Source of the DNA: Frateuria_A yonginensis
GTDB lineage: Bacteria; Pseudomonadota; Gammaproteobacteria; Xanthomonadales; Rhodanobacteraceae
DNA length: 64,000 nucleotides
Reading direction: 5' to 3'
NCBI RefSeq assembly: GCF_037137055.1
Contig: NZ_JBBBNY010000003.1
Location: 62,001-126,000, forward strand
Positions 7,567-16,742 of the stretch are shown one piece after another. Made by a program: the position numbers and the translations under genes. The notes beneath the pieces were generated by a model, which was not told the DNA's origin, ran no database searches, and saw only the letters and a list, made by a program, of their open reading frames with translations. Numbering within the stretch: position 1 is the first letter of the stretch; the number at the start of each line of letters is the position of its first letter.

Positions 7567-8454
7567 TCAGCCTTGCGCGCGGCGGAGGGCGGTGCCGCTG
7601 CGCGGCCGTTGCACGCGGTGTTCGCGCCGGATCCGTCCGCGCCGCGACAGCGACAGCCACTGGCGCATCGCCAGCAGCCCGCCGATCGACTCGATCATCG
7701 CCGCCGGCACCCACATGATCACGCCACCGATCAGCTGTCCGGTCAGCACGTTGAAGGTGAACGCGCGACCGCAGATCTCGAAGATCGGATAGAGGTCGGT
7801 CTTGGCGAAGGTCACGATCGCGCCCGCCAGGATCTGCGGCGTCATGGTGATCGCGGGCGAGAGCACGCGCAGCCCCGGCGTCATCCGCCCCGGCGGCCGC
7901 GGCCGGTGGTCCAGCACCAGCGCCCAGTAGATGAAGCCGCTGGCGAGCATGGTCCAGTTCATGAACCGGTAGATGCGCCAGTCCAGCATCGCCAGCGTCT
8001 GCATCGACGGGATCAGCCAGACCAGGATGAAGGCGATGAACAGGAAGGTCGCCAGCGCGGGATTGAACAGCACCGCACTCGCCGCCCGCCACGGCGCCGA
8101 CCGCCGCGCCGGGCGCAACCATCGCGCCCGCCACCGCAGCGGCAGACCGGCGCGCAGCGCAGCGCCCGGATACGAGGCGACGATCAGCAGCGGCGCCAGG
8201 TGGTGCAGCAGCACCTGCTGGATGCGGTGCATGAAGAACTCGTGCTCCGCGTAGTAATCCAGGTAGGTGTGCAGCGACAGGTAGATCATCGCCATGCCCA
8301 CCCAGAACGACAGGCGCCGGCCGAAGCTCATGCCCAGCGCACGCGAGCCACGCCAGTACAGCACGGCAGCCAGCAGGAAGCTCGCGAGGAACACCCACGA
8401 GAACTCCCACGGCACGATCCATTTGAGCAACAGCGCCATCAGCGGCCCGCACAT
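7567..8454 (-). CDS. CtaG/caa3-type cytochrome c oxidase assembly factor
   Basis: A polytopic membrane protein of about 295 residues with seven or so hydrophobic spans. Family features visible are PWEFSWVFLASFLLAAVLYW at the start, HTYLDYYAEHEFFMHRIQQV, then HHLAPLLIV and LVWLIPSMQTLAM. These match the Caa3_CtaG family, which helps assemble the copper sites of terminal oxidases. The start is uncertain: ATG at 8454 is used here, a GTG at 8481 would add nine residues and lacks a ribosome site. The SCO1 and PCu(A)C genes on the opposite side suggest a shared copper/oxidase role. Confidence 0.85.
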   Translation of the reverse strand: MCGPLMALLLKWIVPWEFSWVFLASFLLAAVLYWRGSRALGMSFGRRLSFWVGMAMIYLSLHTYLDYYAEHEFFMHRIQQVLLHHLAPLLIVASYPGAALRAGLPLRWRARWLRPARRSAPWRAASAVLFNPALATFLFIAFILVWLIPSMQTLAMLDWRIYRFMNWTMLASGFIYWALVLDHRPRPPGRMTPGLRVLSPAITMTPQILAGAIVTFAKTDLYPIFEICGRAFTFNVLTGQLIGGVIMWVPAAMIESIGGLLAMRQWLSLSRRGRIRREHRVQRPRSGTALRRAQG

Positions 8455-8547
8455 CCACCAGCCTGCAAGGATAGACCTCACGCCGGGGCACCGGGGCGCT
8501 TGCGGCAGATTGCCGCCCCGGCGACCGCACGGCCGGCGACCGGGGCT

Positions 8548-10416
8548 TCAGAGGCGGGAGCGGCTCCGGCGCACGCGACGCCAGCCGTAGAGCAGTCCGA
8601 CCAGCGTCACCAGCGCCGGCACCAGCACGATGTTGATCACCTTCAACCGCAGCCCCAATGCGTCGATTTCCGCGTTGAGCTGGTGCTGCACGTCGCGCAG
8701 TTCCTTGTTGATCGCGAGGCGGCGCTGCTGGAACTGCTCGATCTCGCTCTTCTGCTGCGCGCTGCTCGACCCCGGGCGCCCGCCCTTGCCGGGCTGGAGT
8801 TCATCCAGGCGCTGGCGGGTCTCGGCCAGCTCGCGTTCGAGTTCCTGCTTCTTCAGCAGGAACTTCTGGTCCGCCGCCGCCTGCAGCGCGCGCACACGGG
8901 TGAAGGGACGCTGCGAGGCCGAACGGCCGCGGATCGACAGCAGCGCCGACGACCCGCTGAGGTTGTCGACCAGGTTGGTGACGAAGTCGCCGTTGTTGGC
9001 GAACACCGAGAGCATGGGCTGGCCCAGGAAGCTCTGCGACTCGACCCACAGGCGGTCGCTGAGCAGATCGGTATCGGCCACCAGCACCACTTCGGCGTCG
9101 GGTTGGGAATGCGCCAGGTGCCCCGGCGTGCCGGCGCGCTGCGGGAAGGCACTGGTGAGGGTGCCGTGCAGGCGCGCGGCGATCACGTAGTGCTGGTTGT
9201 CCGGCTGGTAGCCCTGCAGCAGCGTGGTCGGATCGCTGGCGGCCTCCACCACGCGCTGGGTGGGCACCTTCTCGGCCTCGGCGCTGCTCTGCATCAGCGG
9301 CAGCAGGCGCGTGTGCGCATCGGGCGCCAGGTCGAAGCTGCCTGCGGTGGATACGTTGATGCGCTGCAGGCTGGCGGTCACCACGTCGCTGTGGTTGAGC
9401 TCCTGCGGACCCAGGCCCAGCATCGCCGGGTGGTTGAGGTTGCTGCCGGCCAGCTCGATCTGCAGCGCGCGTGAACGGTCGAGCACGACCGAGCGTGGAT
9501 CGAACACCACGCCCCAGGCGGCGAACAGGCGCGGCAGGTTGGAGTTGTGGTCGTCGGTGACACCGTTGCTGTCGACGTAAGGAGTGGTGTCGAGCTCGGC
9601 GTCGGGATCGACGAACACGACCAGGTGGCCGCCGCGCAGCACGTACTGGTCGATCGCATACAGCGCCGCCTCCGGCAGCCGCTTGGGATGCACCAGCAGC
9701 AGCACCTTGATGTCGTCGCCGACGCGGGTGAGGCTGTCGGCGTCCAGGGTCTTCACTTCGAACAGCTGCTCGAGCTGCTGCATGACCGCCCAGGGCGCCT
9801 CGCCGATCGCCGGGTTGCCGGCCAGCGGCAGGGGGCTGATCAGGCCGACGTGCGGCTTGCTCGAACGGTCCAGTTCGTAGAGCAGCTTGGCGATGTCGTA
9901 TTCGAGGAAGGTCTCGCGTGCGGGGTCGAAGAACGGGATCGACAGGCTGCGTTCGCCGCCCTCGCCTTCGCCCCCCGGCAACGTGGTGCCGACCAGGCCG
10001 AAGAACACCCGCTCGCCGTTGCTGCCGCCGTTGATCGGCGTGAGGCCGCCACCTTCGGCGCTGGCCTCGTCGTCCGAATACGGCACCGGATCGATCACCT
10101 GCAGGCGGATGCGTCCGCGCGAGCGGGCCACCATCTCCTGCAGCATCTCGCGTACGCGCTGCTCGTAGCTGCGCAGTTGCGGCAGGTCCCGGGTGGCATG
10201 CTCGGAGAAATACAGGGTCAGCTTCAGCGGTCGGTGCACGTCGTCGATGATCTGCTGCGTGCCGGTGGTGAGCGTGTAGAGCCGGTCCGCGGTCAGGTCG
10301 ATACGCGCGGCGCGCAGCCAGCGGCTGCTGGCCAGGGTCAGGCCGACGAAGGCCAGGATCAGCGCGACCAGCGCGGCGGCCAGCAGGGTACGGCGGCTGA
10401 GGTGCGGGCGGCGCAT
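8548..10416 (-). CDS. GldG-like auxiliary component of an ABC exporter
   Basis: A 622-residue protein with one span near the N-terminus (TLLAAALVALILAFVGLTLA, about 10-29) and one near the C-terminus (VINIVLVPALVTLVGLLYG). The middle matches the ABC-transport auxiliary / Gldg family: LTADRLYTLTTGTQQIIDD, LTLYFSEHA, FDPARETFLEYDIAKLLYEL, YVLRGGHLVVFVDPDAE and DTDLLSDRLW. Residues about 535-590 are charged and likely coiled coil (QKFLLKKQELERELAETRQ). It starts two bases after the permease gene ends. The ATPase, permease and this protein form a GldA/F/G-type set; outside gliding Bacteroidetes its cargo is unknown. Confidence 0.88.
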   Translation of the reverse strand: MRRPHLSRRTLLAAALVALILAFVGLTLASSRWLRAARIDLTADRLYTLTTGTQQIIDDVHRPLKLTLYFSEHATRDLPQLRSYEQRVREMLQEMVARSRGRIRLQVIDPVPYSDDEASAEGGGLTPINGGSNGERVFFGLVGTTLPGGEGEGGERSLSIPFFDPARETFLEYDIAKLLYELDRSSKPHVGLISPLPLAGNPAIGEAPWAVMQQLEQLFEVKTLDADSLTRVGDDIKVLLLVHPKRLPEAALYAIDQYVLRGGHLVVFVDPDAELDTTPYVDSNGVTDDHNSNLPRLFAAWGVVFDPRSVVLDRSRALQIELAGSNLNHPAMLGLGPQELNHSDVVTASLQRINVSTAGSFDLAPDAHTRLLPLMQSSAEAEKVPTQRVVEAASDPTTLLQGYQPDNQHYVIAARLHGTLTSAFPQRAGTPGHLAHSQPDAEVVLVADTDLLSDRLWVESQSFLGQPMLSVFANNGDFVTNLVDNLSGSSALLSIRGRSASQRPFTRVRALQAAADQKFLLKKQELERELAETRQRLDELQPGKGGRPGSSSAQQKSEIEQFQQRRLAINKELRDVQHQLNAEIDALGLRLKVINIVLVPALVTLVGLLYGWRRVRRSRSRL

Positions 10417-10418
10417 GC

Positions 10419-11153
10419 TCAGCGGCTCCGTTTCAGGTCGAGCACCAGCACGCCGGCGGTGAGCCAGGCGAGGATGGTGAACAGGAAGTACAGCAGGTCG
10501 CGCACGTCGAGCACGCCGCGGGCGATCGCCTCGAAATGGCGCAGGATCGACAGGTGGGCCACGCCGTTGACCAGCTTGCGCGGCAGCGCGCCCTGAAAGA
10601 AATCCAGCACCTGCGGCTGGCCGACCAGGATCAGCAGCACGCAGACCAGCGCGGTGAGGATGAAGGCCACCACCTGGCTGCGGGTGAGCGTGGAAAGGCA
10701 GGCGCCGATCGCCAGGAAGCCGCCGGCCATCAGCCAGCTGCCGAGGTAGCCGGCGAAGATCACCCCGTTGTCGGGGTCGCCCAGGTAGTTGACCGTGATC
10801 CAGATCGGGAAGGTCAAGGCCAGCGCCAGCCCCAGGAACAGCCAGGCGGCGAGGAACTTGCCCAGCATCGCCTGCACCAGCGTCACCGGCAGCGTGAGCA
10901 GCAGCTCCAGCGTGCCGGCCTTGGCCTCCTCGGCCCACATGCGCATCGACAACGCCGGCGCCAGGATCAGGTACAGCCACGGGTGCATCACGAAGAACGG
11001 CTGCAGGTCGGCCAGCCCGCGCTCGTAGAAATCGCCCACGTAGAAGGTGAGCAGCCCGGCCAGCACCAGGAAGATCACCAGGAACACGTACGCCACCGGG
11101 GTGACGAAATAGCTGCGCAGCTCGCGGCGCATGACGGCGGCGACGGGACTCAA
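10419..11153 (-). CDS. ABC-2 type permease (GldF-like)
   Basis: About 244 residues with six hydrophobic spans, beginning MSPVAAVMRRELRSYFVTPV in the chosen frame. It carries the family stretch MRMWAEEAKAGTLELLLTLP. I start it at a TTG (11153) because AGGAAG lies seven bases upstream and related permeases begin with SPV-x-x-VMRREL; the first ATG (11132) would remove those residues and has no ribosome site. It overlaps nothing, sits two bases before the GldG-like gene, and is preceded by a G-rich repeat stretch after the ATPase gene. Confidence 0.88.
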   Translation of the reverse strand: MSPVAAVMRRELRSYFVTPVAYVFLVIFLVLAGLLTFYVGDFYERGLADLQPFFVMHPWLYLILAPALSMRMWAEEAKAGTLELLLTLPVTLVQAMLGKFLAAWLFLGLALALTFPIWITVNYLGDPDNGVIFAGYLGSWLMAGGFLAIGACLSTLTRSQVVAFILTALVCVLLILVGQPQVLDFFQGALPRKLVNGVAHLSILRHFEAIARGVLDVRDLLYFLFTILAWLTAGVLVLDLKRSR

Positions 11154-11322
11154 GAGCGGGCTTCCTGTGAGGTGCCGGGAACCGGGAATGGGGAACGGGG
11201 AGCGGGCAGGCCCGTGCCGGGAGGCCGGTGCCCTGCACCGGCGTGGCCGAGCGCGGCACGCGGGTCTGCAAGGGCTCTGCGGGGCCCCATGGTCCCCGTT
11301 GCCCGTTGCCCGTGCCCCGTCC
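11154..11322. repeat. G-rich repeat block inside the ABC exporter operon
   Basis: This 169-base gap between ATPase and permease genes begins with repeated GGGAA-type units (CCGGGAACCGGGAATGGGGA, continuing ACGGGGAGCGGG) and ends with CCCGTTGCCCGTTGCCCGTG, so the two ends are roughly inverted. On one strand it offers many runs of three or four G. No gene is seen in it. Similar GGGAATGGGGA arrays are common between genes in Xanthomonadales (general knowledge). Confidence 0.5.
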
Positions 11323-12249
11323 TCACGCGCCCTCCCCCGTCGTGATCTGGCGAAAGACCTCGTCCAGCCGTCCGCGCTCGAGCTGGATCTCCGAGACCTC
11401 CAGCCCCTGCTGGCGCAGCAGGTTCTCCACCGGCTCGAGGATGCGCGCGCCCGGACGGGGGAACACGGTGATGCGCCCGTCCAGCGGGTCCACCTCGATC
11501 GCGGCCACCTGCGGCAGGCGGCCGAGCATCTCCTGCGAGATGCCGCTGCCGGGCGCGCTGAAGGAGACCGCGCCGTGGTAGCGCGAACGGGCCTCCAGCT
11601 CGGCCGGGGTGGCATCGGCCAGCAGCTTGCCCTGCGCGATGATCACCACGCGGTTGCACAGCGCATGCACCTCTTCCAGCAGGTGGGTGGAGATCAGGAT
11701 GGTGCGCTCGCGTGCCATCGCGTCGATCAGCCGGCGGACGGCGTGCTTCTGGTTCGGGTCCAGGCCGTCGGTCGGTTCGTCCAGCATCAGCACCGGCGGA
11801 TCGTGCAGGATCGCCTGGGCCAGGCCCACCCGCCGGCGCAGGCCCTTCGACAGCGTGTCGATGCACTGCTCGAGCACGTCCTCCAGCTGCAGCCGCGCGA
11901 CCACCTCGTCGAAGCGGCGCCTGCCCACGTCCGCGGGCAGCGCACGCACCCGCGCGATGAAGACGAGGAACTCGCGCACGGTCATCTCGCCGTAGCTCGG
12001 GGCGCCCTCCGGCAGGTAGCCCAGCGCGCGCTTGGCCTTCAACGGCTCGCGCTGCACGTCGTGGCCGCAGACCCGCGCCGTGCCGGAGGTCGGCGCCAGG
12101 AAGCCGGCGATCATGCGCATCGCGGTGGACTTGCCGGCGCCGTTGGGGCCGAGCAGCCCCAGCACCTGGCCCGGCTCGGCACGGATCGACAGCGCGTCGA
12201 CCGCGATCAGGCGGCCATAGCAGCGGGTGAGTCGGTCGGCTTCGATCAT
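11323..12249 (-). CDS. ABC transporter ATP-binding protein (GldA-like)
   Basis: A 308-residue cytosolic ATPase. Walker A is GPNGAGKST (about 35-43), the signature is LSKGLRRRVGLAQ, Walker B is VLMLDEPTDGLDPNQ and the switch histidine is in ISTHLLEE. The C-terminal 80 residues resemble the extra domain of CcmA/GldA-type exporters. It powers the permease encoded downstream on the same strand. Confidence 0.92.
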   Translation of the reverse strand: MIEADRLTRCYGRLIAVDALSIRAEPGQVLGLLGPNGAGKSTAMRMIAGFLAPTSGTARVCGHDVQREPLKAKRALGYLPEGAPSYGEMTVREFLVFIARVRALPADVGRRRFDEVVARLQLEDVLEQCIDTLSKGLRRRVGLAQAILHDPPVLMLDEPTDGLDPNQKHAVRRLIDAMARERTILISTHLLEEVHALCNRVVIIAQGKLLADATPAELEARSRYHGAVSFSAPGSGISQEMLGRLPQVAAIEVDPLDGRITVFPRPGARILEPVENLLRQQGLEVSEIQLERGRLDEVFRQITTGEGA

Positions 12250-12318
12250 GCGGCGGCAATCGGCTCCGGGGGATGGCCCGTCACTCTAGCGCACCCTCGG
12301 CGGCAAATTATCGCCCTG

Positions 12319-12391
12319 CGGGAGCGAGCTCGCTCGCGAAGCCTTTGCTCCGTTCGAGGGCAAGAGCCTTCCCGGGCAAGCTCGCTCCCAC
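12319..12391. repeat. REP/BIME-type palindromic repeat, copy 2
   Basis: Left half GGGAGCGAGCTCGCTCGCGA, right half GGGCAAGCTCGCTCCCA, with a spacer of about 40 bases. It sits between the start of the ABC ATPase gene and the end of the TonB-dependent receptor gene. Confidence 0.75.
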
Positions 12392-12404
12392 GGTCACGCC
12401 TGGG

Positions 12405-14927
12405 CTAGAAGCGCAGATCCAGCCGCGCGTAGTAGAACCCGCCGTTCATGCCGAACGGCATCGTCTCCCATCCATAGGTGAAGCCCAGTTGCGGGAACGG
12501 GGCGCCGGTCTGCGGGTTCCATTTGTCCGGGTAGGTGTCGAACACGTTGTCCGCGCCCACCGTCAGCCTGGCCGCTTCCGAGAACCGGTAGCCAAGCGCC
12601 ACGTCGGCCAGCCACTTGCCGCCCCAGGTCTGCTTGATGCCCGGCGTGAAGCCCTCGCCGCTGACCGGGCCGAAGTAGTTGCCGCGCAGGGTGAAGTCCC
12701 ATGCGCCGGTGCGATACACCCCCTGCAGGATATGGTGCACGCGGGGCTGGCCTTGCTCGACGAGGGTGACCTGGGTGTCGTCGAACAGCTTCTCCGGCGG
12801 CAGGATGGCCGACTGCGACTTGCGCTTGGTGACCTCGGTACGGTTGTAGCTGAGCAACGCGGTGAGATCCAGACTGCCGCCGCCCAACGCGCACCCCTTC
12901 TGCGCCACCACGTCGGCCCCCTCGGTACGGGTGTCGATCGCGTTGGTGAAGAACAGCACCTGGCCCACGCCCAACGGATCGAGGATCGCGCGGATGGGGC
13001 AATTCCCGTTGCCCGGCGCACAGGGCTGCCCGTCGGTGCCCACCGTCTCCGGCACGATGTTGCTGGAGAAGATGATGCGGTTGTCGATGTCGATGCGGTA
13101 CACGTCGGCGGTCAACGTGAAGTCGCCCATCGGCTTGTAGACGATGCCCAGCGTGCCGCTGCGGGAAGTCTCCTGCTTCAGCGGCTGGATGCCGAAGGCG
13201 CGCGTCACCGGGCTGTCCTGGCGGGCGGTCAGGGTGTCGACCAGCACGCCGCTGGGATCGAGGTTCGTCGAGCGCTGGCTGTAGAACAGCTGCTGCACGC
13301 CCGGCGCGCGGAAGCCGGTGGCCAGCGTGCCGCGGATCGCGAAGCTGTCGGTGGCGTCGAAGCGGGCCGAGAGCTTGCCGGTCGTGGTGTCGCCGAAATC
13401 CGAGTATTTCTCGTAGCGGGCCGCGGCGCCGAGCAACCAGCGCTCGGTGAACTGCGACTCGGCATCCAGGTAGAACGCCCAGTCGTGCCGGCCGTCGTTC
13501 ACCGCCTCGGTGGGCGAGAAGCCCGGGAAGCCCTGCATGCCCGGCTGCGCGATGGCGCCGGTCTGGCCGTAGATCGGAATGCTGCGATCGTTGCTGCGGC
13601 CGTAGGTATAGGAAACCGGGTCACCGGGGGTGATCGCATACTCGTCCTTGCGCCACTCGACACCGCTGGCGAGGTCCAGCGGATTGGCGCCGACGCCCCA
13701 GTCGACCGGACCGCGGAAATCCAGGTTGAAGGTCGTCTCGGTCAGCTTGAGCTTGCCGGTGTCCGCCTCGGTGGGCGACTGCGCGTAGATGCCGCCGCCG
13801 GGCGCCGGTTCGTACCACCAGCTCACGTTGACCGAATCGGCCTCGTGGAAGCCGAAGTGGTTGCGGCCGCGATTGAGCGATACGTCCATCTCCCAGTCGC
13901 CGAGCGGCCGGCGGAAGCCCACCGCCAGCGAGGCGTCCTTCACGGTCGTCACGATGTTCGGCAGGAAGCCGTCGGGATAGAGTGCCGGCACGGTGCGGTT
14001 GTCGCCCGCCGGGCGGAAGAAGCCATAGGAGCTGCCGTCACGCTTGGACACGCCGCCGAACCAGTACAGCTCGCCGCCACCGACCGGCAAGCCGCCGTTG
14101 AGCCAGAAGTAGGCGTCCTTGGCATCGGCGTCGCCCAACCGCTGGGTCACCCGGGGTGGATCCACGCGCAGGGTATCCAGGCCGGCGCGGTTGGTGGCGT
14201 CGCGCTTGCGCCATTCCAGGGTGAGGTCGAGGTAGCCGTCGCCACCCAGCTTGAGGCCGGTGTTGACGCTGCCCTGGCGCATCAGGCCGTCGCCCTTGTA
14301 GGTCTGGCCACCTTCCAGCGACACGTCGGTGTGGCCGGTCTGCTTCTTCAGCACGATGTTGATCACACCGGAGATCGCATCGGAGCCGTACTGGGCCGCG
14401 GCGCCGTCGCGCAGCACTTCGATGCGTTCGATGGCGGAGATCGGGATGGCGTTGATGTCGGTGCCGGCCGAGCCGCGGCCGATGGTCTGCTGCACGTTCA
14501 CCAGCGCCTGCTGGTGCCGCCGCTTGCCGTTGACCAGCACGAGCACCTGGTCCGGGCCGAGGCCACGCAGCGTGGCGGGACGGATGATGTCGGTGCCGTC
14601 GCTCACGAAGGTGCGCGAGAAGTTGAAGCTGGGCTCGAGCATCTGCAGCGCCTGGCCCACCTCGACCACGCCGGCGTTCTGCAACTGCTCGGCGCTGATC
14701 ACGTCGACCGGCGCGACCGCCTCGGCGGCGGTCCGGTCCTTGGCGCGCGAGCCGATCACCTGCACGCTTTCCAGCTCGGTGACCTTCCTGCCCTTCCCGG
14801 TATCCCCCGGCGGCGATTGCTGGGCCCACGCCGGCAAGGCCAGCCCAAGAGCGAGTACCGTCGCGCCCGTGCGCGACACCATGGACCCTGCGCGGCCCGG
14901 ACGGACCACGTGACGTTGATGCGACAT
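12405..14927 (-). CDS. TonB-dependent outer-membrane receptor
   Basis: An 840-residue receptor. The ATG at 14927 has GGGAGG upstream; a second ATG at 14882 would leave only a shorter signal peptide. The signal peptide ends near LPAWAQ. A TonB-box-like LESVQVIGSR precedes the plug domain: VISAEQLQNAGV, RGLGPDQVLVLVNGKRRH, IPISAIERIEVLRDGAAAQY and GSDAISGVINIVLKK are all classic plug motifs. The barrel ends in the C-terminal aromatic signature FYYARLDLRF. The ligand cannot be read from sequence; no siderophore or sugar genes are adjacent. No Fur box recognised in the 200 bases upstream. Confidence 0.92.
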   Translation of the reverse strand: MSHQRHVVRPGRAGSMVSRTGATVLALGLALPAWAQQSPPGDTGKGRKVTELESVQVIGSRAKDRTAAEAVAPVDVISAEQLQNAGVVEVGQALQMLEPSFNFSRTFVSDGTDIIRPATLRGLGPDQVLVLVNGKRRHQQALVNVQQTIGRGSAGTDINAIPISAIERIEVLRDGAAAQYGSDAISGVINIVLKKQTGHTDVSLEGGQTYKGDGLMRQGSVNTGLKLGGDGYLDLTLEWRKRDATNRAGLDTLRVDPPRVTQRLGDADAKDAYFWLNGGLPVGGGELYWFGGVSKRDGSSYGFFRPAGDNRTVPALYPDGFLPNIVTTVKDASLAVGFRRPLGDWEMDVSLNRGRNHFGFHEADSVNVSWWYEPAPGGGIYAQSPTEADTGKLKLTETTFNLDFRGPVDWGVGANPLDLASGVEWRKDEYAITPGDPVSYTYGRSNDRSIPIYGQTGAIAQPGMQGFPGFSPTEAVNDGRHDWAFYLDAESQFTERWLLGAAARYEKYSDFGDTTTGKLSARFDATDSFAIRGTLATGFRAPGVQQLFYSQRSTNLDPSGVLVDTLTARQDSPVTRAFGIQPLKQETSRSGTLGIVYKPMGDFTLTADVYRIDIDNRIIFSSNIVPETVGTDGQPCAPGNGNCPIRAILDPLGVGQVLFFTNAIDTRTEGADVVAQKGCALGGGSLDLTALLSYNRTEVTKRKSQSAILPPEKLFDDTQVTLVEQGQPRVHHILQGVYRTGAWDFTLRGNYFGPVSGEGFTPGIKQTWGGKWLADVALGYRFSEAARLTVGADNVFDTYPDKWNPQTGAPFPQLGFTYGWETMPFGMNGGFYYARLDLRF

Positions 14928-15071
14928 GCGTTCGCTCCCTCCCGAATGAACGCCGCGACATGGCGGCAGCCTCCCCCTGCGCGGAGCAGGCTGCCATGTC
15001 GGTCGCAAGGACGGCGTGTCCTGCCGCTCGATTTGAAAAGTTGACCGGGAAGGCCGCCGCGCGTCCCGGAC

Positions 15072-15103
15072 AAAAAAAGCCCGCCCGCACGAGGCGGGCA
15101 GGC
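15072..15103 (-). terminator. Intrinsic terminator of the SRPBCC gene
   Basis: On the minus strand, GCCTGCCCGC and GCGGGCGGGC can pair into a ten-base stem with a CTCGT loop, followed directly by seven T residues. It lies 25 bases after the stop of the upstream SRPBCC gene. Confidence 0.88.
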
Positions 15104-15127
15104 ACTGGCTTGCGGTATGCGCTCGGC

Positions 15128-16519
15128 TTACTGGCCGGCGCTGGCCGATTCGGCCGGAGCGGCGGCGGAACCGGCGGCCGCCGGGGCCGAGGAGGAGGCG
15201 GCCGGGGCCGGCTCCAGGGTCGGCTGCGGGATGCCCGCGGCCTGTTCCGGCGTCTGCGCGGGGACGTCGTCGCCGAGCAGCGGCAGGTAGACCTGGTACT
15301 TGGCGTAGGTGGTGACCGCGCCGCTCTGGTCCTTGACCTCCGGCTGCACTTCGATGTCGTACAGGCGGTTGGTCACTTCGTCGAACTTGTAGCCGTGGGT
15401 CTGCGCGTAGGCCTTGAGCATCTCGCGGGTCTGCGGCACACCGGCGGCGGTGCCGTTCCACACGCCCATCAGCGCCGGGCCGCCGAAGGCCAGCGTGGCG
15501 CGCACGTTGTCGTCCACGATCAGGCGGCCGAAGCGGTCGTGATCGCCGGGCTTGGGACCGGCGGGCTTGGCCACCGGGGCGGCGCTGCTCGCGGCGGCGG
15601 GCGCGCTGGAGGCGTCGGCCGGCTCCTCGTCGCCGAGCTTCGGCGGCTGCGCCGGGGTCAGCTCCTGGGTCTGGCCGGCGACGGTCAGGCTGGTCGCGTC
15701 GATCGGCATCGCCACGTCGAAGGTGTAGTTCTGGTCGCCGTAGTTGGTGGTGAAGATGACGCGCGGGCCGACCACGTTCACGCCGAGCTTCTTGGCGGCG
15801 TCCTGGATCTGCTTGACCGCGGTGGCGGTGGCGTCGTCCAGCGCGGCCAGGCCGCCCTTGCGCTCGATCGAGGTCGAGACCAGCAACACCGGCGTGGGCT
15901 GGGTCTGCTGGATGTACGGGATCAGGTTGCCGTAGTCGGTGTTCGGCACCGCGGCGAGCACGTTCTGCAGGTTGTTCAGGCTGAACTGGATGAACGAGTC
16001 CGGGTCGCCGTGGATGTACAGGTTGGAATAGCGGTCGACCAGGTTGAAACCGTAGGCGACGTCGTACGCCCAGGTGACCTTGGTCAGCTGGTGGCGGCTG
16101 CCCTGGCGCTCCATGTCGATGGTGAAGTGCTTGTCCTGGCCGCGCCAGCTGTTGTCCAGGTTCCAGATGATCTTGGCCTGGTTGGCGGTCTCGTTGACCT
16201 TGAAGAAGGCCGGATCGGCGCTGGCGATGGTCAGCTTGCCGTCACCCACCTTCGGGTCGTCGCTGCTCCAGGTCAACTCGGAGCCCGGGCCGTAGGCGTT
16301 GCCCGAGAGCTCGAACTTGATCTTGGGGTCGTACTGGCGCAGTACTGAGTAGTCCCCGAAGCGGCGGAAGTTGTTGAGGATGTCGTAGACCTGCCGCATG
16401 TCCTTGCCGATGACCAGCGACCGTTCCACATGGCCACTGCTGGGCATGATCACGCCGACCACGACGCCGAGCACGGCGACGATGACCAGAGCCACAATGA
16501 GTTCAAGGACACGCATCAT
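15128..16519 (-). CDS. Membrane-anchored SRPBCC (polyketide-cyclase-like) protein with GyrI-like segments
   Basis: About 463 residues from an ATG at 16519, which has GGAG ten bases upstream; a GTG at 16546 is a weaker alternative. Residues about 5-27 are a membrane anchor. Residues about 35-170 look like an SRPBCC domain (HVERSLVIGKDMRQVYDIL, VLRQYDPKIKFELSG, KVTWAYDVAYGF). Two later segments (about 200-280 and 335-420) resemble effector-binding GyrI-like folds (VGPRVIFTTNYG, ALMGVWNGTAAGVPQTREML). They are joined by an Ala/Pro/Ser-rich linker, and the protein ends in a similar low-complexity tail. A hydrophobic ligand is plausible but unproven. It stands alone with its own terminator. Confidence 0.72.
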   Translation of the reverse strand: MMRVLELIVALVIVAVLGVVVGVIMPSSGHVERSLVIGKDMRQVYDILNNFRRFGDYSVLRQYDPKIKFELSGNAYGPGSELTWSSDDPKVGDGKLTIASADPAFFKVNETANQAKIIWNLDNSWRGQDKHFTIDMERQGSRHQLTKVTWAYDVAYGFNLVDRYSNLYIHGDPDSFIQFSLNNLQNVLAAVPNTDYGNLIPYIQQTQPTPVLLVSTSIERKGGLAALDDATATAVKQIQDAAKKLGVNVVGPRVIFTTNYGDQNYTFDVAMPIDATSLTVAGQTQELTPAQPPKLGDEEPADASSAPAAASSAAPVAKPAGPKPGDHDRFGRLIVDDNVRATLAFGGPALMGVWNGTAAGVPQTREMLKAYAQTHGYKFDEVTNRLYDIEVQPEVKDQSGAVTTYAKYQVYLPLLGDDVPAQTPEQAAGIPQPTLEPAPAASSSAPAAAGSAAAPAESASAGQ

Positions 16520-16742
16520 TACCAGGGTTCTCCGAGCGTTTTCCACGCAGCGCTAATGGTTCCCCGTCAATTCCGCGCCGCGGAGCATGGAGCCCCGGAG
16601 GAAGGCACGGGCGAGGGTCGGCAATTCACCGAAGTTCCGGATGGTACTTGCTCGCGAGCGGGAACGCCATCGGGCACACGGGCGCCTGCCTGCCGGCGGG
16701 CGCCCATACCCCGGCGCACGGGATCGACGGACGGCCGGACGG

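Noticed and set aside
12273..15044. A 923-codon plus-strand frame
   Set aside because: Antisense to the TonB-dependent receptor, which has plug and barrel signatures and a ribosome site.
16565..16625. Short resemblance to 16S rRNA (CCGTCAATTC)
   Set aside because: Only about ten bases match and no rRNA context follows.
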